Positions 17,789 to 27,900 of a stretch of DNA of 31,051 nt are shown here, piece after piece. The first letter of the stretch is position 1. Every line of letters starts with the position of its first letter. A program made the translations under genes and the position numbers. The notes beneath the pieces are model-generated. The model was not told the DNA's origin, made no database searches, and saw only the letters and a list, made by a program, of their open reading frames with translations. The stretch comes from Actinomortierella ambigua (Eukaryota; Mortierellomycota; Mortierellomycetes; Mortierellales; Mortierellaceae), in NCBI GenBank assembly GCA_016098155.1, contig JAAAJB010000431.1, positions 1 through 31,051 on the forward strand. Reading direction: 5' to 3'.

Positions 17789-19123
17789 ATGGGAATCCGT
17801 TGGAACTCCCCTCTCATTCAGGTGCTTGCAGTGGGCTTTATTTGCTTCTGCTGCCCTGGTATCTTCAATGCACTGAGCTCCATTGGCGGTGGCGGTCAGA
17901 TTGACTCTGACGTCGATGAGAACGCCAACTCGGCCTTGTACGCTTGCTTCAGTATCTTCGGTCTCTTTGCCGGCGCAATCCACAACAAACTCGGTCCCAA
18001 GTGGACCATCCTGATTGGCAGTCTTGCCTATCCGCTCTATGCCGGTTCACTCCTCGCCTACAACCACACAAAGCTTGGTGCTTTCACTATCGCCGCTGGT
18101 GCTATCCTCGGTGCCGGAGCTGGTCTCCTGTGGACAGCCCAAGGTGCTATGATGATGGCCTACCCTCATGAGGAAGACAAGGGCAAGTACATCGGCTACT
18201 TCTGGGCCATCTTCAACATGGGTGCTGTCCTTGGCTCAGTCATCGCATTCGGTCTCAACTTCCATGAACCACAAGGCAACCTCAGCGATGTCACCTATGG
18301 CGTCTTCATTGGACTGATGGTGTGTGGTTCTCTGACAGCCCTCTCGCTTGCCAGGCCCCACAATGTCGTGCACAATAACGGCGACCACATCAGGATCCAG
18401 CCTTACCCCAAGTGGTCGAGGGAGATTTTGGCTATCCTCAAGCTCTTCCTTGACTGGCGTATGCTTGCCTTGACGCCCATGTTCTTGTCATCCAACTGGT
18501 TCTACTCTTACCAGTTCTCGGTCGTCAACGGCGCCTATTTCAACAACCGTACAGCCGCCCTCAACAATATCCTTTACTGGGGCTGCCAGATTTTCGGTTC
18601 TTGGTCTTTTGCTCGTATTCTTGACAAGAAGGGCATCACTCGCCGCAAGCGTGCTCTGATTGGTCTTAGCATTGTCGCAGTTGCCTTCATTGCCACTTGG
18701 ATTGGTGGTATCTTCTTCCAGTTAACGTTCATGACAAAGCCCAAGGTGAGACAAGACTTTGCCGACATGAAGGGCAGCTATATCGGACCCCTCATTCTGT
18801 ACATGCTCTACGGTGCCAATGACGCCGCTTGGCAGACCTACTGCTACTGGCTCATGGGAACGTTGTCCAACGATGCCACTGTGCTGTCGCGCTATGCTGG
18901 CTACTACAAGGGTGTCCAGTCTGCTGGTGCTGCCGTTGCCTGGCGCCTCAACGGTGTTGGCACCGCTTACATGACCCAGTTGATCATTTGCTTCGCCCTC
19001 TTGGTTGCCTCGCTTCCTGGCGCTCTTTTCTTTGCTCTCCGCGTCAAGGACCATTCGGGCGATGATGACAGCAGTGAGGCTGTGCATGAGAGCAAGATGG
19101 AGTTGGAGTCCAAGAGTTCTTGA
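17789..19123 (+). CDS. UNC93-like (DUF895) MFS-type membrane protein, copy E
   Basis: This intronless gene encodes 444 aa and begins MGIRWNSP. It carries the family landmarks: GGGGQ, AGAIHNKLGPKWTILIG, MMAYPHEEDKGKYIGYFWA, SSNWFYSYQ, and NDAAWQTYCYWLMG. About 11 hydrophobic segments are expected. It groups with copy F by shared features such as YWGCQI, AFIATW, GGIFFQ followed by a non-basic TF, and a tail beginning RVKDH. Particular to it are PHEEDKG (His for the usual Arg) and LMVCGSLTALSLARPHNVVHNN in the central loop, where A and B read THDDG or THDNG. The tail (SGDDDSSEAVHESKMELESKSS) is acidic and Ser-rich. The substrate is unknown. Only 700 bp separate it from copy F, the tightest spacing in the array. 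Confidence 0.92.
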   Translation: MGIRWNSPLIQVLAVGFICFCCPGIFNALSSIGGGGQIDSDVDENANSALYACFSIFGLFAGAIHNKLGPKWTILIGSLAYPLYAGSLLAYNHTKLGAFTIAAGAILGAGAGLLWTAQGAMMMAYPHEEDKGKYIGYFWAIFNMGAVLGSVIAFGLNFHEPQGNLSDVTYGVFIGLMVCGSLTALSLARPHNVVHNNGDHIRIQPYPKWSREILAILKLFLDWRMLALTPMFLSSNWFYSYQFSVVNGAYFNNRTAALNNILYWGCQIFGSWSFARILDKKGITRRKRALIGLSIVAVAFIATWIGGIFFQLTFMTKPKVRQDFADMKGSYIGPLILYMLYGANDAAWQTYCYWLMGTLSNDATVLSRYAGYYKGVQSAGAAVAWRLNGVGTAYMTQLIICFALLVASLPGALFFALRVKDHSGDDDSSEAVHESKMELESKSS

Positions 19124-19189
19124 AGCCGAGAACCCACCCGCCTCATGCTGTAGTTATACCCAACACACACAAACTCTCTCTCTCCATTT

Positions 19190-19192
<3 letters not shown>

Positions 19193-19228
<36 letters not shown>
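19193..19228. repeat. CT dinucleotide microsatellite
   Basis: About 18 perfect CT units lie in the 3' flank of gene E, preceded by a shorter CT run. This is a likely polymorphic site. Confidence 0.85.
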
Positions 19229-19230
<2 letters not shown>

Positions 19231-19685
19231 ACGTCCCTTATTTTGTCGCTCTCTACTCCCTCCTCTCCACTTTTAGCACTCTCCCATCTCTGAGTACCAA
19301 TGTTGATATTATAAAAAAGCTAATCCAAAAAAAGTACTTGGCCCATGAATGAAAAGAAAAAGCTGGAGCGTGGTTAAAATCTTTCATATTTGTGACGAAT
19401 AAGACAACCTTTCCAAATGTGATGTGAGGGTACGACATTCGGTTGCACAACAAATTAGAAAAGGAAAGTGGCGAGTCGTAAAGAGCAATTCAAAGTGCGC
19501 ACCAATGGGGCCCAGACTTGCTCAAAGTTTTGACTGTTGAACCAGTGCAACCCAAATGAACCAGCCAGTTGGTCCACGGACAAGATCGACCCTCCCACAG
19601 CACAAACATTCGAGGCGCATGGATGCAGATGCACAACTAATCCCGGCACAAGAAACTTAAAAAAAAAACAAACAGGCAACAATCC
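19229..19685. other. Intergenic region between copies E and F
   Basis: An A-rich stretch (about 19310-19336) may end the gene E transcript. No ORF with recognisable content is present. Confidence 0.4.
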
Positions 19686-19823
19686 TTTTTAAACCCCACC
19701 GCCCCCCCTCTTTCTTCAAGTTTGGCCCAACCTGACCCACTCATCTTACCCTCCTTCGCCCGCCCCTTCCCACTCGTCCCACCCTCACATCGTCACACCA
19801 GCCAACCCTCCAACAATCACACC
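19686..19823 (+). promoter_or_regulatory. TATA-like box and C/T-rich leader of gene F
   Basis: TTTTTAAA at 19686-19693 lies about 131 nt before the ATG, followed by a C-rich leader (CCCCACCGCCCCCC, CCCTCCTTCGCCC) and CACACC before ATGGG. The frame is open upstream to 19722 but contains no ATG. Confidence 0.45.
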
Positions 19824-21173
19824 ATGGGCTTTCGCTGGAACTCCCCTCTCGTCCAGGTGCTGGCAGTGGGCTTTATCTGCTTCTGCTGCCCTGGCATCTA
19901 CAACGCCCTCAGCTCAATCGGTGGTGGTGGCCAGCTTGAGTCGGATGTCGACGAGAATGCCAACTCTGCACTTTACGCATGTTTCTGCATAGTTGGTCTC
20001 TTTGCCGGCGCCGTTCACAACAAACTCGGCCCCAAGTGGACCATCCTGATCGGCAGCATCACCTACCCCCTCTACGCCAGCTCCCTCCTCGTATACACAC
20101 ATACAAAAGCCTCGGCATTCACCATTGTTGCTGGCGGTATCCTCGGAGCCGGAGCTGGTCTTTTGTGGACAGCTCAGGGCTCGATGATGATGGCCTACCC
20201 CCGTGAACACCACAAGGGCAAATACATTGGTTATTTCTGGGCCATCTTCAACATGGGCTCCATCCTGGGTTCCCTGATTGCCTTGGGCATTAATTTCAAG
20301 GCGAGCACGGAAGCTCCGGGCCCTCTTGGTGACACCACCTACATTGTTTTCATCGCCCTCATGGTGTGCGGCTCCCTGATCGCCCTGACCCTGTCCAGCC
20401 CTCACAATGTCACGCACGACAATGGCGACCACATCAAGATTCACCCATACCCGAGCTGGACGAGCGAGCTGACATCGGTGCTCAAGCTCTTCCTTGACTG
20501 GCGGATGCTTGTTTTGACTCCCATGTTCCTGTCCTCTAATTGGTTTTACGCATACCAGTTCACGGTCGTCAACGGTGTCTACTTCAACGTCCGCACCCAG
20601 GCTCTCAATAATGCTTTTTACTGGGGCTGCCAGATTCTTGGCTCGTGGTCTTTCGCCAAGATTCTCGACAAGCAAGGCCTGACTCGTCGCAAGCGTGCCA
20701 TTATCGGTCTCTTTGTCATTGCTGTTGCCTTTATTGCCACCTGGGTCGGTGGCATCTTCTTCCAGATGACATTTGACACGGTACCCGAGAAGAGAAATGA
20801 CTTTATGGATATGAAGGTCAAGTACATTGGCCCTCTTGCACTGTACATGCTCTATGGCGCGAACGATGCTGCATGGCAGACCTACTGCTACTGGCTCATG
20901 GGTTCCCTGTCGAACGATGCTGCTGTCCTGTCGCGCTATGCCGGATACTACAAGTCCATCCAGTCAGCAGGAGGTGCCATCTCGTGGCGTCTCAATGGCA
21001 TTGGAACACCATACATGACCCAATTGATCATTTGCTTCGGCCTGCTGGTCGGCTCACTTCCCGGCGCTCTCTTCTTTGCATTCCGTGTCAAGGACCACAC
21101 AGACGATGATGACAATGCACAATCCATCCATTTGAACAAGGTCGAGCTGCAGTCGAAGGACAGTTGGCAATAA
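19824..21173 (+). CDS. UNC93-like (DUF895) MFS-type membrane protein, copy F
   Basis: This intronless gene encodes 449 aa and begins MGFRWNSP. It has all family landmarks: GGGGQ, AGAVHNKLGPKWTILIG, SSNWFYAYQ, and NDAAWQTYCYWLMG. It differs in the cytosolic-looking loop before the fifth hydrophobic segment (PREHHKGKYIG, where the others have EEDKG or EKDKG) and has an enlarged next loop (FKASTEAPGPLGDTTY). It shares AFIATWVGGIFFQMTF with copy E. The tail (HTDDDDNAQSIHLNKVELQ...) has a run of four Asp. Third codon positions are more C-rich than in copies A and D. It is the last member before the gene-poor region. An AATAAAC polyadenylation-like signal lies near 21303. Confidence 0.92.
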   Translation: MGFRWNSPLVQVLAVGFICFCCPGIYNALSSIGGGGQLESDVDENANSALYACFCIVGLFAGAVHNKLGPKWTILIGSITYPLYASSLLVYTHTKASAFTIVAGGILGAGAGLLWTAQGSMMMAYPREHHKGKYIGYFWAIFNMGSILGSLIALGINFKASTEAPGPLGDTTYIVFIALMVCGSLIALTLSSPHNVTHDNGDHIKIHPYPSWTSELTSVLKLFLDWRMLVLTPMFLSSNWFYAYQFTVVNGVYFNVRTQALNNAFYWGCQILGSWSFAKILDKQGLTRRKRAIIGLFVIAVAFIATWVGGIFFQMTFDTVPEKRNDFMDMKVKYIGPLALYMLYGANDAAWQTYCYWLMGSLSNDAAVLSRYAGYYKSIQSAGGAISWRLNGIGTPYMTQLIICFGLLVGSLPGALFFAFRVKDHTDDDDNAQSIHLNKVELQSKDSWQ

Positions 21174-21894
21174 CCGAGTTTGCACCCACATGCCAGCCTT
21201 TGCTCTCCTATCCTGGTCCCCACTTTTTTACATCAGTTCCACTCCCGCCACCTCCGTTCCCAACCTTCCTCATCTTTCTCCGCCCATTATCAACCATCTC
21301 TCTAATAAACATTTTTTTTGACAAAGGTTTTCGGAGTTGCCTTGATGTACTGTACGTACTATTGAACAGACTAAGAAGGTGTACATCTTCACATACTCCC
21401 GACCGAACAAATAATGCCCACCGACCCTGCCCTTGAACGAAGTGCTCTGTACGTACTTTACGAGCAAAGCGGTTCCAGACTCTCTGCTGACAGCGTGGGT
21501 GTCGACGAGCACAGGTGCATCATCCACAACAAGCCGATGTTTGTATGTGTGTATGCAGGCAGGACAGCAAAACACTTTAAAAACATACGATGTGGCATCC
21601 CATGATCCCAATGAAAACAGGAGGGTAAGGTAAGGCACGCAGGTAAAGTGGGCAAGGCCGAGAGCGGGTAACAGCAACAACAAAAAATAATAACAAACAG
21701 ATGGGTGTGTCCGGGGGGTACCATTGAGCACGGACTTTTCTTGTTCTTTTTTGGCTTTCCATTTTGCACCGCACCATGCAGCACAACCAGAGTATGGATT
21801 TTCTAGACCTTCTTCTACTAACTGTGTCCCCGGAACAAGGTCTGCCCTACCTCCCTCCTGACACAAACAAGGTTAAGAAATGACTCGCTCGCCC

Positions 21895-22000
21895 TCACTC
21901 ACACACCAACACATCATTCACACACCAACACACATGCACACCCACGCACACATTCGCACATACACACAAATACACATATTCACGCACACACAGACGCACG
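21895..22000. repeat. Imperfect CA-rich low-complexity tract
   Basis: CACA-type units are interrupted by T, G and AT over about 105 bp. The tract produces long His/Thr-rich and Val/Cys-rich shadow frames on the two strands. Confidence 0.8.
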
Positions 22001-24307
22001 CTGCCTGTTGCTCTGTCCTGTCTCTCTCTCTCTCTCGTGTTTTTTTTTCTCTTCTCTCTCCCTCTCTTCTCTCACACCCACCCTCGTTCCCCGCGATCTG
22101 TTTACCGACAATGCCCATCTTGTGAGTTGTGCTTATGTTTATTGGCATGGCCAAAAAAGAAGGAAAGAAAACAGATGAACACGAGTCTAGGTTTGGGCGC
22201 ACAAGTGTTGTGTACACACAAAGCACACCCAAAACCTTGCATTTTGTTCGGCCTGCGTAATGAAGGGTGAACGACTTTCCACTGCACGCCCTTTGTGTCA
22301 AAAGACAACATGAAAAGGATGGATGAATGCGTGTGAGTCTATGGTGTGTAGTCTACTGCACCTTCCTTGAAACCACTCACTGGGCGAGAAGCTGCGTTAT
22401 CGTAGATCAGGATTGTCACGCAGACCCTTGCTCGTGACGCCCATGTCTCAGAATACTACATTGCTATTTCCCCCCATTCTTTTCCCTCGTCTCGCCTCAC
22501 TGACCATCCGCGCGCGTCCCACGACATTTGCTTATCGATATGAAAAGAAAAAGACCTGAGAGCCACCCTCCTCGCACCACCCACCCACTCACTCACTCAC
22601 CACCACCATTACTATTGTTACTATTGCTCTTCCACAGCGCCGGGTTGTAACGCACGAGCAACAAACAATAAAAACGAGCGACACAACTCTATGCTCGTAC
22701 TCGGCTGTACTGTACTGTACACTCATACGATGGTCAATTGTGCATGAGAGGAGAGGCATGAGCAACGATTAAAGATGAGAGAGAGAGAGATGAAGTGATT
22801 GAGAGCACTCATCTCCAGCAGCAGGGGGGTGGTTGCGATGAGACGAGGCGACACCACTCTCTCGTGCTACACAAGGTCCCTCGGGCTGATGCTGACTGAG
22901 AGCGTGAAGGCAGCGGAGGCGGGGGACTATTAGATGTTCCGACGTATGACTCCACCCTGCATGGTGTACACCTTGCTTGCAAACTAGCAAAAGAGCTTGT
23001 CCATAGTCAAAATAAACTCTTCCCGCCTGTCTCTCTTTTCGACTGCTCGCGTTGCCTGACGCCAACAACACTGTGGTTTTCCTTTTTGTGGTCTGGATGC
23101 CTCTGCAATGTACCCAGTGCTGTACACAATACAGTGCAGTGCTTGTGTTTCTGTTGTAGGAAACAGCTGGCCCTTGTTATCCCGCAGTTACCTTGACGGG
23201 AGAAGAAGGGGCACCGTTCCTATTGTGCGATCTCATTTTTCTCGCTCGGCCATCTGCATGCATCTCTCTTGCCTCTTTCACAAGGAAAAAAAGGACCCGT
23301 CATTAACAACCGACATTAGAACGCTATCGAAATGAAAATCATCCGACTTGCAGGGCAAATAGAAAAAAAAAATGTCCACCCCTACTTCTGCCTGCACAAC
23401 GGAACATTGAAAAAAAAGACCGACATGAAAAAAGGCTCTCTGAATTATGCGAGGAAACGGTCAAAAGAAAAAAAGAAATGCAGGCTCATCTTCATTCTTT
23501 TTATTTTTCGAGGGCCAGGAACTCGGGTTTTCTTCTACTATTCTTCTCCGTTCTGAGCACTTCCTTGTGTTAGCAAGCTCTTTTTTGGTTTGGTTGATTG
23601 GCTATGCTTTCCTATTTTTTTTTTTTTGGCTCGTTAACCTTTGGACCTCCTTCGTTCCTCTGTCTCGATCTTTGGAGGAAACAATGTATCCCTGTTTAAA
23701 CTTCTCCGTCGAGGTGAAAAAATAGAATGATGCTTCTGCTGACAGTGCCAGACTCGTGATAGGATAGGCAACAAAAAAAAACTCTGTTTTTCATCTCTCG
23801 TCACAGTTCCCCGTTCAACATGGATCTCTCCTGTTAGGATCCTGAGAGAAAGGTGAAACCAACTCTCTCCCTCGTCCACTTGGGACCAATGAACTTATCG
23901 CCTTCAAGGTATCTAACATCGGGCATGACTTACAGGCAAGGAATAGGCATTCTTACAAGTCGAGAAATCGGGCTGATTTGAAGGTACACAAAGCAACACG
24001 ACTCCACAAAAGGACAAACACATGTTTGTCTTTGCGCGCTTGTCTGGTCCACTCTCTCTCTCTCTCTCTCTTTCTCCTCATCCTAGGCGCAGCTAAAGAT
24101 CGATATAGTCCTGGCACAGAATACACACCCTCTGAAGTGGTGATGTGTTAAATATCACGCCCGTGAAATAAATAAAATGCATAGTGGTGTGGTAGATGTA
24201 GACGGAGGCGTGTGCAGGGCGAGCGAGGCTTTCGTAATTCGGTGACGTTATGTAGGGCTATTGATGCATGGGCTGCGCATGGGTACTACACTTCCCCGGA
24301 ATTCCAG

Positions 24308-24312
24308 TTTCC
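24308..24312. repeat. Probable target-site duplication (TTTCC), left copy
   Basis: TTTCC directly precedes the left LTR. The two bases that follow the right LTR before the window ends (31050-31051) are TT, consistent with a 4-5 bp duplication, but the second copy is cut off. Confidence 0.4.
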
Positions 24313-24837
24313 TGTTGTGAATCAACCAAGCTATAACGCTGGTCAATCCACAAAGCAATAGCACAAAAGAAGTGTATGTACACAGGCAATAGCGCCTACG
24401 TGTACTAAGGGGAGTGATGTGATATGAGAGAGGAAAGCTTGTTGGCTGGCTGCCAGCAGGATCAGGGCCCGGTACAGGAGGTGTGTTTCGTAAAGACTTG
24501 TATATTGTAAAGAAGGTACTGCAGGGGTTGTCCCCGTCTATCTGTGTGTCTACTGTCCTATTTATACTGGCAGGGGCTGTACGCATAAAAGGGGCCATTC
24601 TACATGGTATGGGGTGACTTCGGAACAGGGAATGTCCATTGTCTAGGAATGTTGTATGACCACAGATAGGGGGCAAGGTATGGATATAAAATAAAAGGAA
24701 GTGCATATGGGGATTGGAAAGTATTGAAATGAGAGCAAAAGGTATGACAAAGGGAAGACGCACGTGAGGTTTAGGCACGTGAGGGAGGATCCGCCTGGTG
24801 TCCTATATTGGGTCACCGAGTTCGGAATTTCCCGACA
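24313..24837 (-). repeat. 3' LTR of the Ty3/gypsy element
   Basis: It is 525 bp and reads the same as the right LTR throughout when compared by eye. Its ends on the plus strand are TGTTGTGAATC and TTTCCCGACA, giving short imperfect terminal inverted repeats (TGTTG/CGACA). Confidence 0.93.
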
Positions 24838-24842
24838 CCCCC
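24838..24842 (-). promoter_or_regulatory. Very short candidate polypurine tract (GGGGG)
   Basis: On the element's coding strand only GGGGG directly precedes the 3' LTR, next to CCCCC, so the junction is a CCCCCGGGGG palindrome. The roughly 110 bases before it are pyrimidine-rich on this strand, the opposite of a usual polypurine tract. The role is assigned by position only. Confidence 0.3.
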
Positions 24843-24962
24843 GGGGGAAGAACGAGCTACACCGGGAGCGAGAAGAAAGAAGGAAAGAGAAGAAAGAAAG
24901 AAAAAAAATATGGGGAAAACCAAGAAGGAGAAGAGGAAAAAAAAGAAGAAGAGGAGGTAGAA

Positions 24963-27900
24963 CTAACGTTTCACGCGGCGACGCGATTCTCGGGCAGCCT
25001 TGTCATCGGCAAGGCGCTGTTGTTCGAGGCGGCGGTAAACGGCACCAGGATTTGCAAGAGGAACATAGGATGAAGGAGCAACACCCGCTGCATCGCGACG
25101 GGCGTAGTAGTCTTCCTGGTCTTGTTGTTGGTTCAGAAAGTCATGCACACGGAATTGTTCAGGGTCGACATCGTCAGGAGAGCCATCCTGAGAATTGTTC
25201 ATGCGACACTCGTCCGCAGAGGAAGGGTTGGCCCAAGTAACGTTGACAGCGGTACCATCGGGCGAGTCTGCGCTCTTAAGGCGGTCCTGGTGAACCAGGT
25301 CGCCCTTATGAACACCGTCAGACCAAGCGAGCAGGTAGGTGTCGAGGGGCATGACGCGGACCACAGTTAGCGGACCATAGTACGTTTGTTGCAACTTCAG
25401 CGCATTGAAGTTGCGGACTAAAACCTTGTCACCGACCGCGAACTTGGCGGGCACAGTGGCATGGAGAGCATCATAACGTGTGCTCATCTTGGCAGCGGCG
25501 GCTTGCTGACGGGCAAGAGCGGCCTCACGGATTTCACGCATGTCGGCGAACTGGCGAACACGGTTGGCGGCTCGGTCGTCCATGTTGTCCGTGTCGTACA
25601 TTTTTGGGTAAAGGATATCGCCGGGGATGACAGGGTCAAACCCATACACCATTTTAAATGGGGAGACACGGGTGATCGAGTGTTGGCGGACACGACAGGC
25701 GAACAGAGCGGCAGGCAAATAGCGGTCCCATGCAGAACGATGAGCACCGACAAGTTTGGTAAGAATAGAACCCAGAAGACCGTTAAAGCGTTCAACTTTG
25801 CCGTTGGCGCGGGGATGATAGGCGGAAGTGAGTTGATGATTAATTTTCATCCGGGCGAGATATCGGTTTAAAACCTGAGAGGTAAAGTTGGAAGCACGAT
25901 CGGTAATAATCTCGACCGGGCATCCAAAGTGCAGGAAAATTTCTTCGTAAAGAAAATCTGCAACGGCGTCGGAGGAAGCAACAGGCATTGCTCGCGCTAC
26001 CGGCCAATTCGTGGCATAGTCAATCGCGGTGACAATCCAGCGATTACCGGCCTGCGTCTTGGGCATGATACCCACGAAGTCGAGGCCCCATCTTTCGAAT
26101 GGGCCGACAGGTGTAAGCGGATGTAACGGCGCGACCCGTCGGTCGGTTTGGGGTTTGAACAGCTGGCAAGCTGGACAGGTATCCACGTAGCGGTGGACGT
26201 CAACGCGCAGAGTAGGCCACCACACGCGGTGTCGGATCAACTCATACATCCCAGCACGACCAAGATGGCCAAACCCATCATGGTACTTTGCCAGGGTATC
26301 GGTGCGGTGTATGTACGGAACAAAGGGGACCTTCAGTTCGTCACCCATGACACGGAAGAGGGTGCCATGCTCAACCGCGAAGAGTTCGGCTTGTCCACGT
26401 ACCAAGTCGGCAAAATCTGCATCCAGGTCCGGAGGAAGCGTACCCGTAGAGAGGAAATCTAACAAGTACAAAGGCCAGTCGTACTCATTGGCGGAAAAGT
26501 CTTGCATGCCTGGGGTAGCCTCAATGGCAGAAACTTGAGCTGTCGAGACGTCATCATCGTCCGATGGGGGAACGCGCGAGAGGGCATCCGCAACAACGTT
26601 GTGCGCACCCTGTCGGTACTGAATATCCAGGTTGTACGGCGCCAGGAAAGTGACCCATCGGGCCAGGCGCGGGCTCAAGTGCGGTTGTGTAAAAATAAAA
26701 CGCAAAGATGCGTGGTCAGTGATAGTGACCACAGACTCAGCACCAAGTAGAAAGTGTCGCCATTCGCGACAGGCGCGAACAATGGCGAGAAGCTCCTTCT
26801 CGTGGACCGGATAATTAAGTTCCGGTCCTTTGATCTTGTGGGAAGAGAAAGCTACCGGACGCAGCTTTCCGTCAACCTTCTGAGATAGAACTGCACCGGT
26901 CGCAAAGCCGGACGCATCGGTTTCCAAAACAAACGGAAGGGAGAAGTCCCCCGGATACAAAATGGGTGCAGAAGCAAGGGCACCCAACAGGGTATCCATA
27001 GCTAACTGATGCTTGGGGGTCCAAGCAGAGAGGGGACGGCGCTTGATGGTGGAAGTAGCCCCGTCCGTACGAAGCAAGTCCGTTAGGGGAGAAGCAATCC
27101 GTGCAAAGTTCTTGATAAAACGACGGTAGTACGACAACAAACCAAGTAATGAACGAAGCTCGCTCACGTTCTTTGGAACAGGGAAACGGAGAACAGCTGC
27201 GACTTTAGCAGGATCAACGGCAATCCCTTGATCAGAGACGACATGTCCCAGAAAATGAATCTTGGTCTGACCGAACTTGCACTTGGAGAGTTTGAGATGA
27301 AGGTCATGTGCTTGCAACGCATCCAGGAGTTCTCTGAGGTGCAAGCAGTGCTCCTCTATGCTTCCAGAATACGTCGCCATGTCGTCTACAAACGACACCG
27401 TATGCGTATGTAAAATCGAACCAGTGAAACGGCGAACGTCAGGATCCGTTGGAGACGCATCGGCCGGTGGCGCAAAAACCTGCGCAGAGGGCAATGTCGA
27501 CCCAACCTTGGAAGGTGTGGTCCCCAAAACATGGTTCATCAGGGCCACGCAGAAACTGGGAGCAGATCGGAGACCAAAGGGCAAGACCACCCACTCCATC
27601 AACGGCATAGAGCCTGCCGAAAAAGCCGTTTTCTGGATATCTGATTCGGCGATTCGTAACTGGTGAAAGGCCGACTCCATATCCATCTTCGAGAACACTT
27701 TGGCTTGCGCGAAGCGCGACCAGAGTTCCTCGATGAGGGGTAATGGGTATCGGTTCGGCACCGTAACTGCGTTTAAAGCGCGGAAGTCCGTGCAAAGCCT
27801 AAGCGTTCCGTCGGCCTTGGTCACAAATAACACGGGAGACGACCAAGGCGAGGAGGACGGTCTGATCCATCCTTTTTCGAGAAGCGCGTCAAGTTGGATT

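Larger units (their letters stand above)
21174..24312. other. Gene-poor, simple-sequence-rich region
   Basis: This 3.1-kb stretch between the array and the retroelement holds CA-rich DNA (21895-22000), CT tracts (about 22020-22036 and 24052-24071), GA tracts (about 22774-22788), ACTC repeats (about 22584-22600) and several A or T homopolymers. None of its ORFs has protein-like composition over more than a few dozen residues. Confidence 0.5.

Noticed and set aside
19914..20675. 253-codon antisense frame opposite gene F
   Set aside because: It is the same antisense shadow effect as opposite gene B, and it does not correspond to any recognised domain.
21880..22301. His/Thr-rich plus frame and Val/Cys-rich minus frame
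   Set aside because: Both are produced by the CA-rich low-complexity tract.
24052..24071. Tandem short repeats considered as a CRISPR-like array
   Set aside because: These are plain CT microsatellites without spacers, in a eukaryotic context.
24764..25240. Plus-strand Lys/Arg/Glu-rich frame over the LTR junction
   Set aside because: It is a by-product of the purine-rich plus strand next to the 3' LTR and overlaps gag-pol in antisense.
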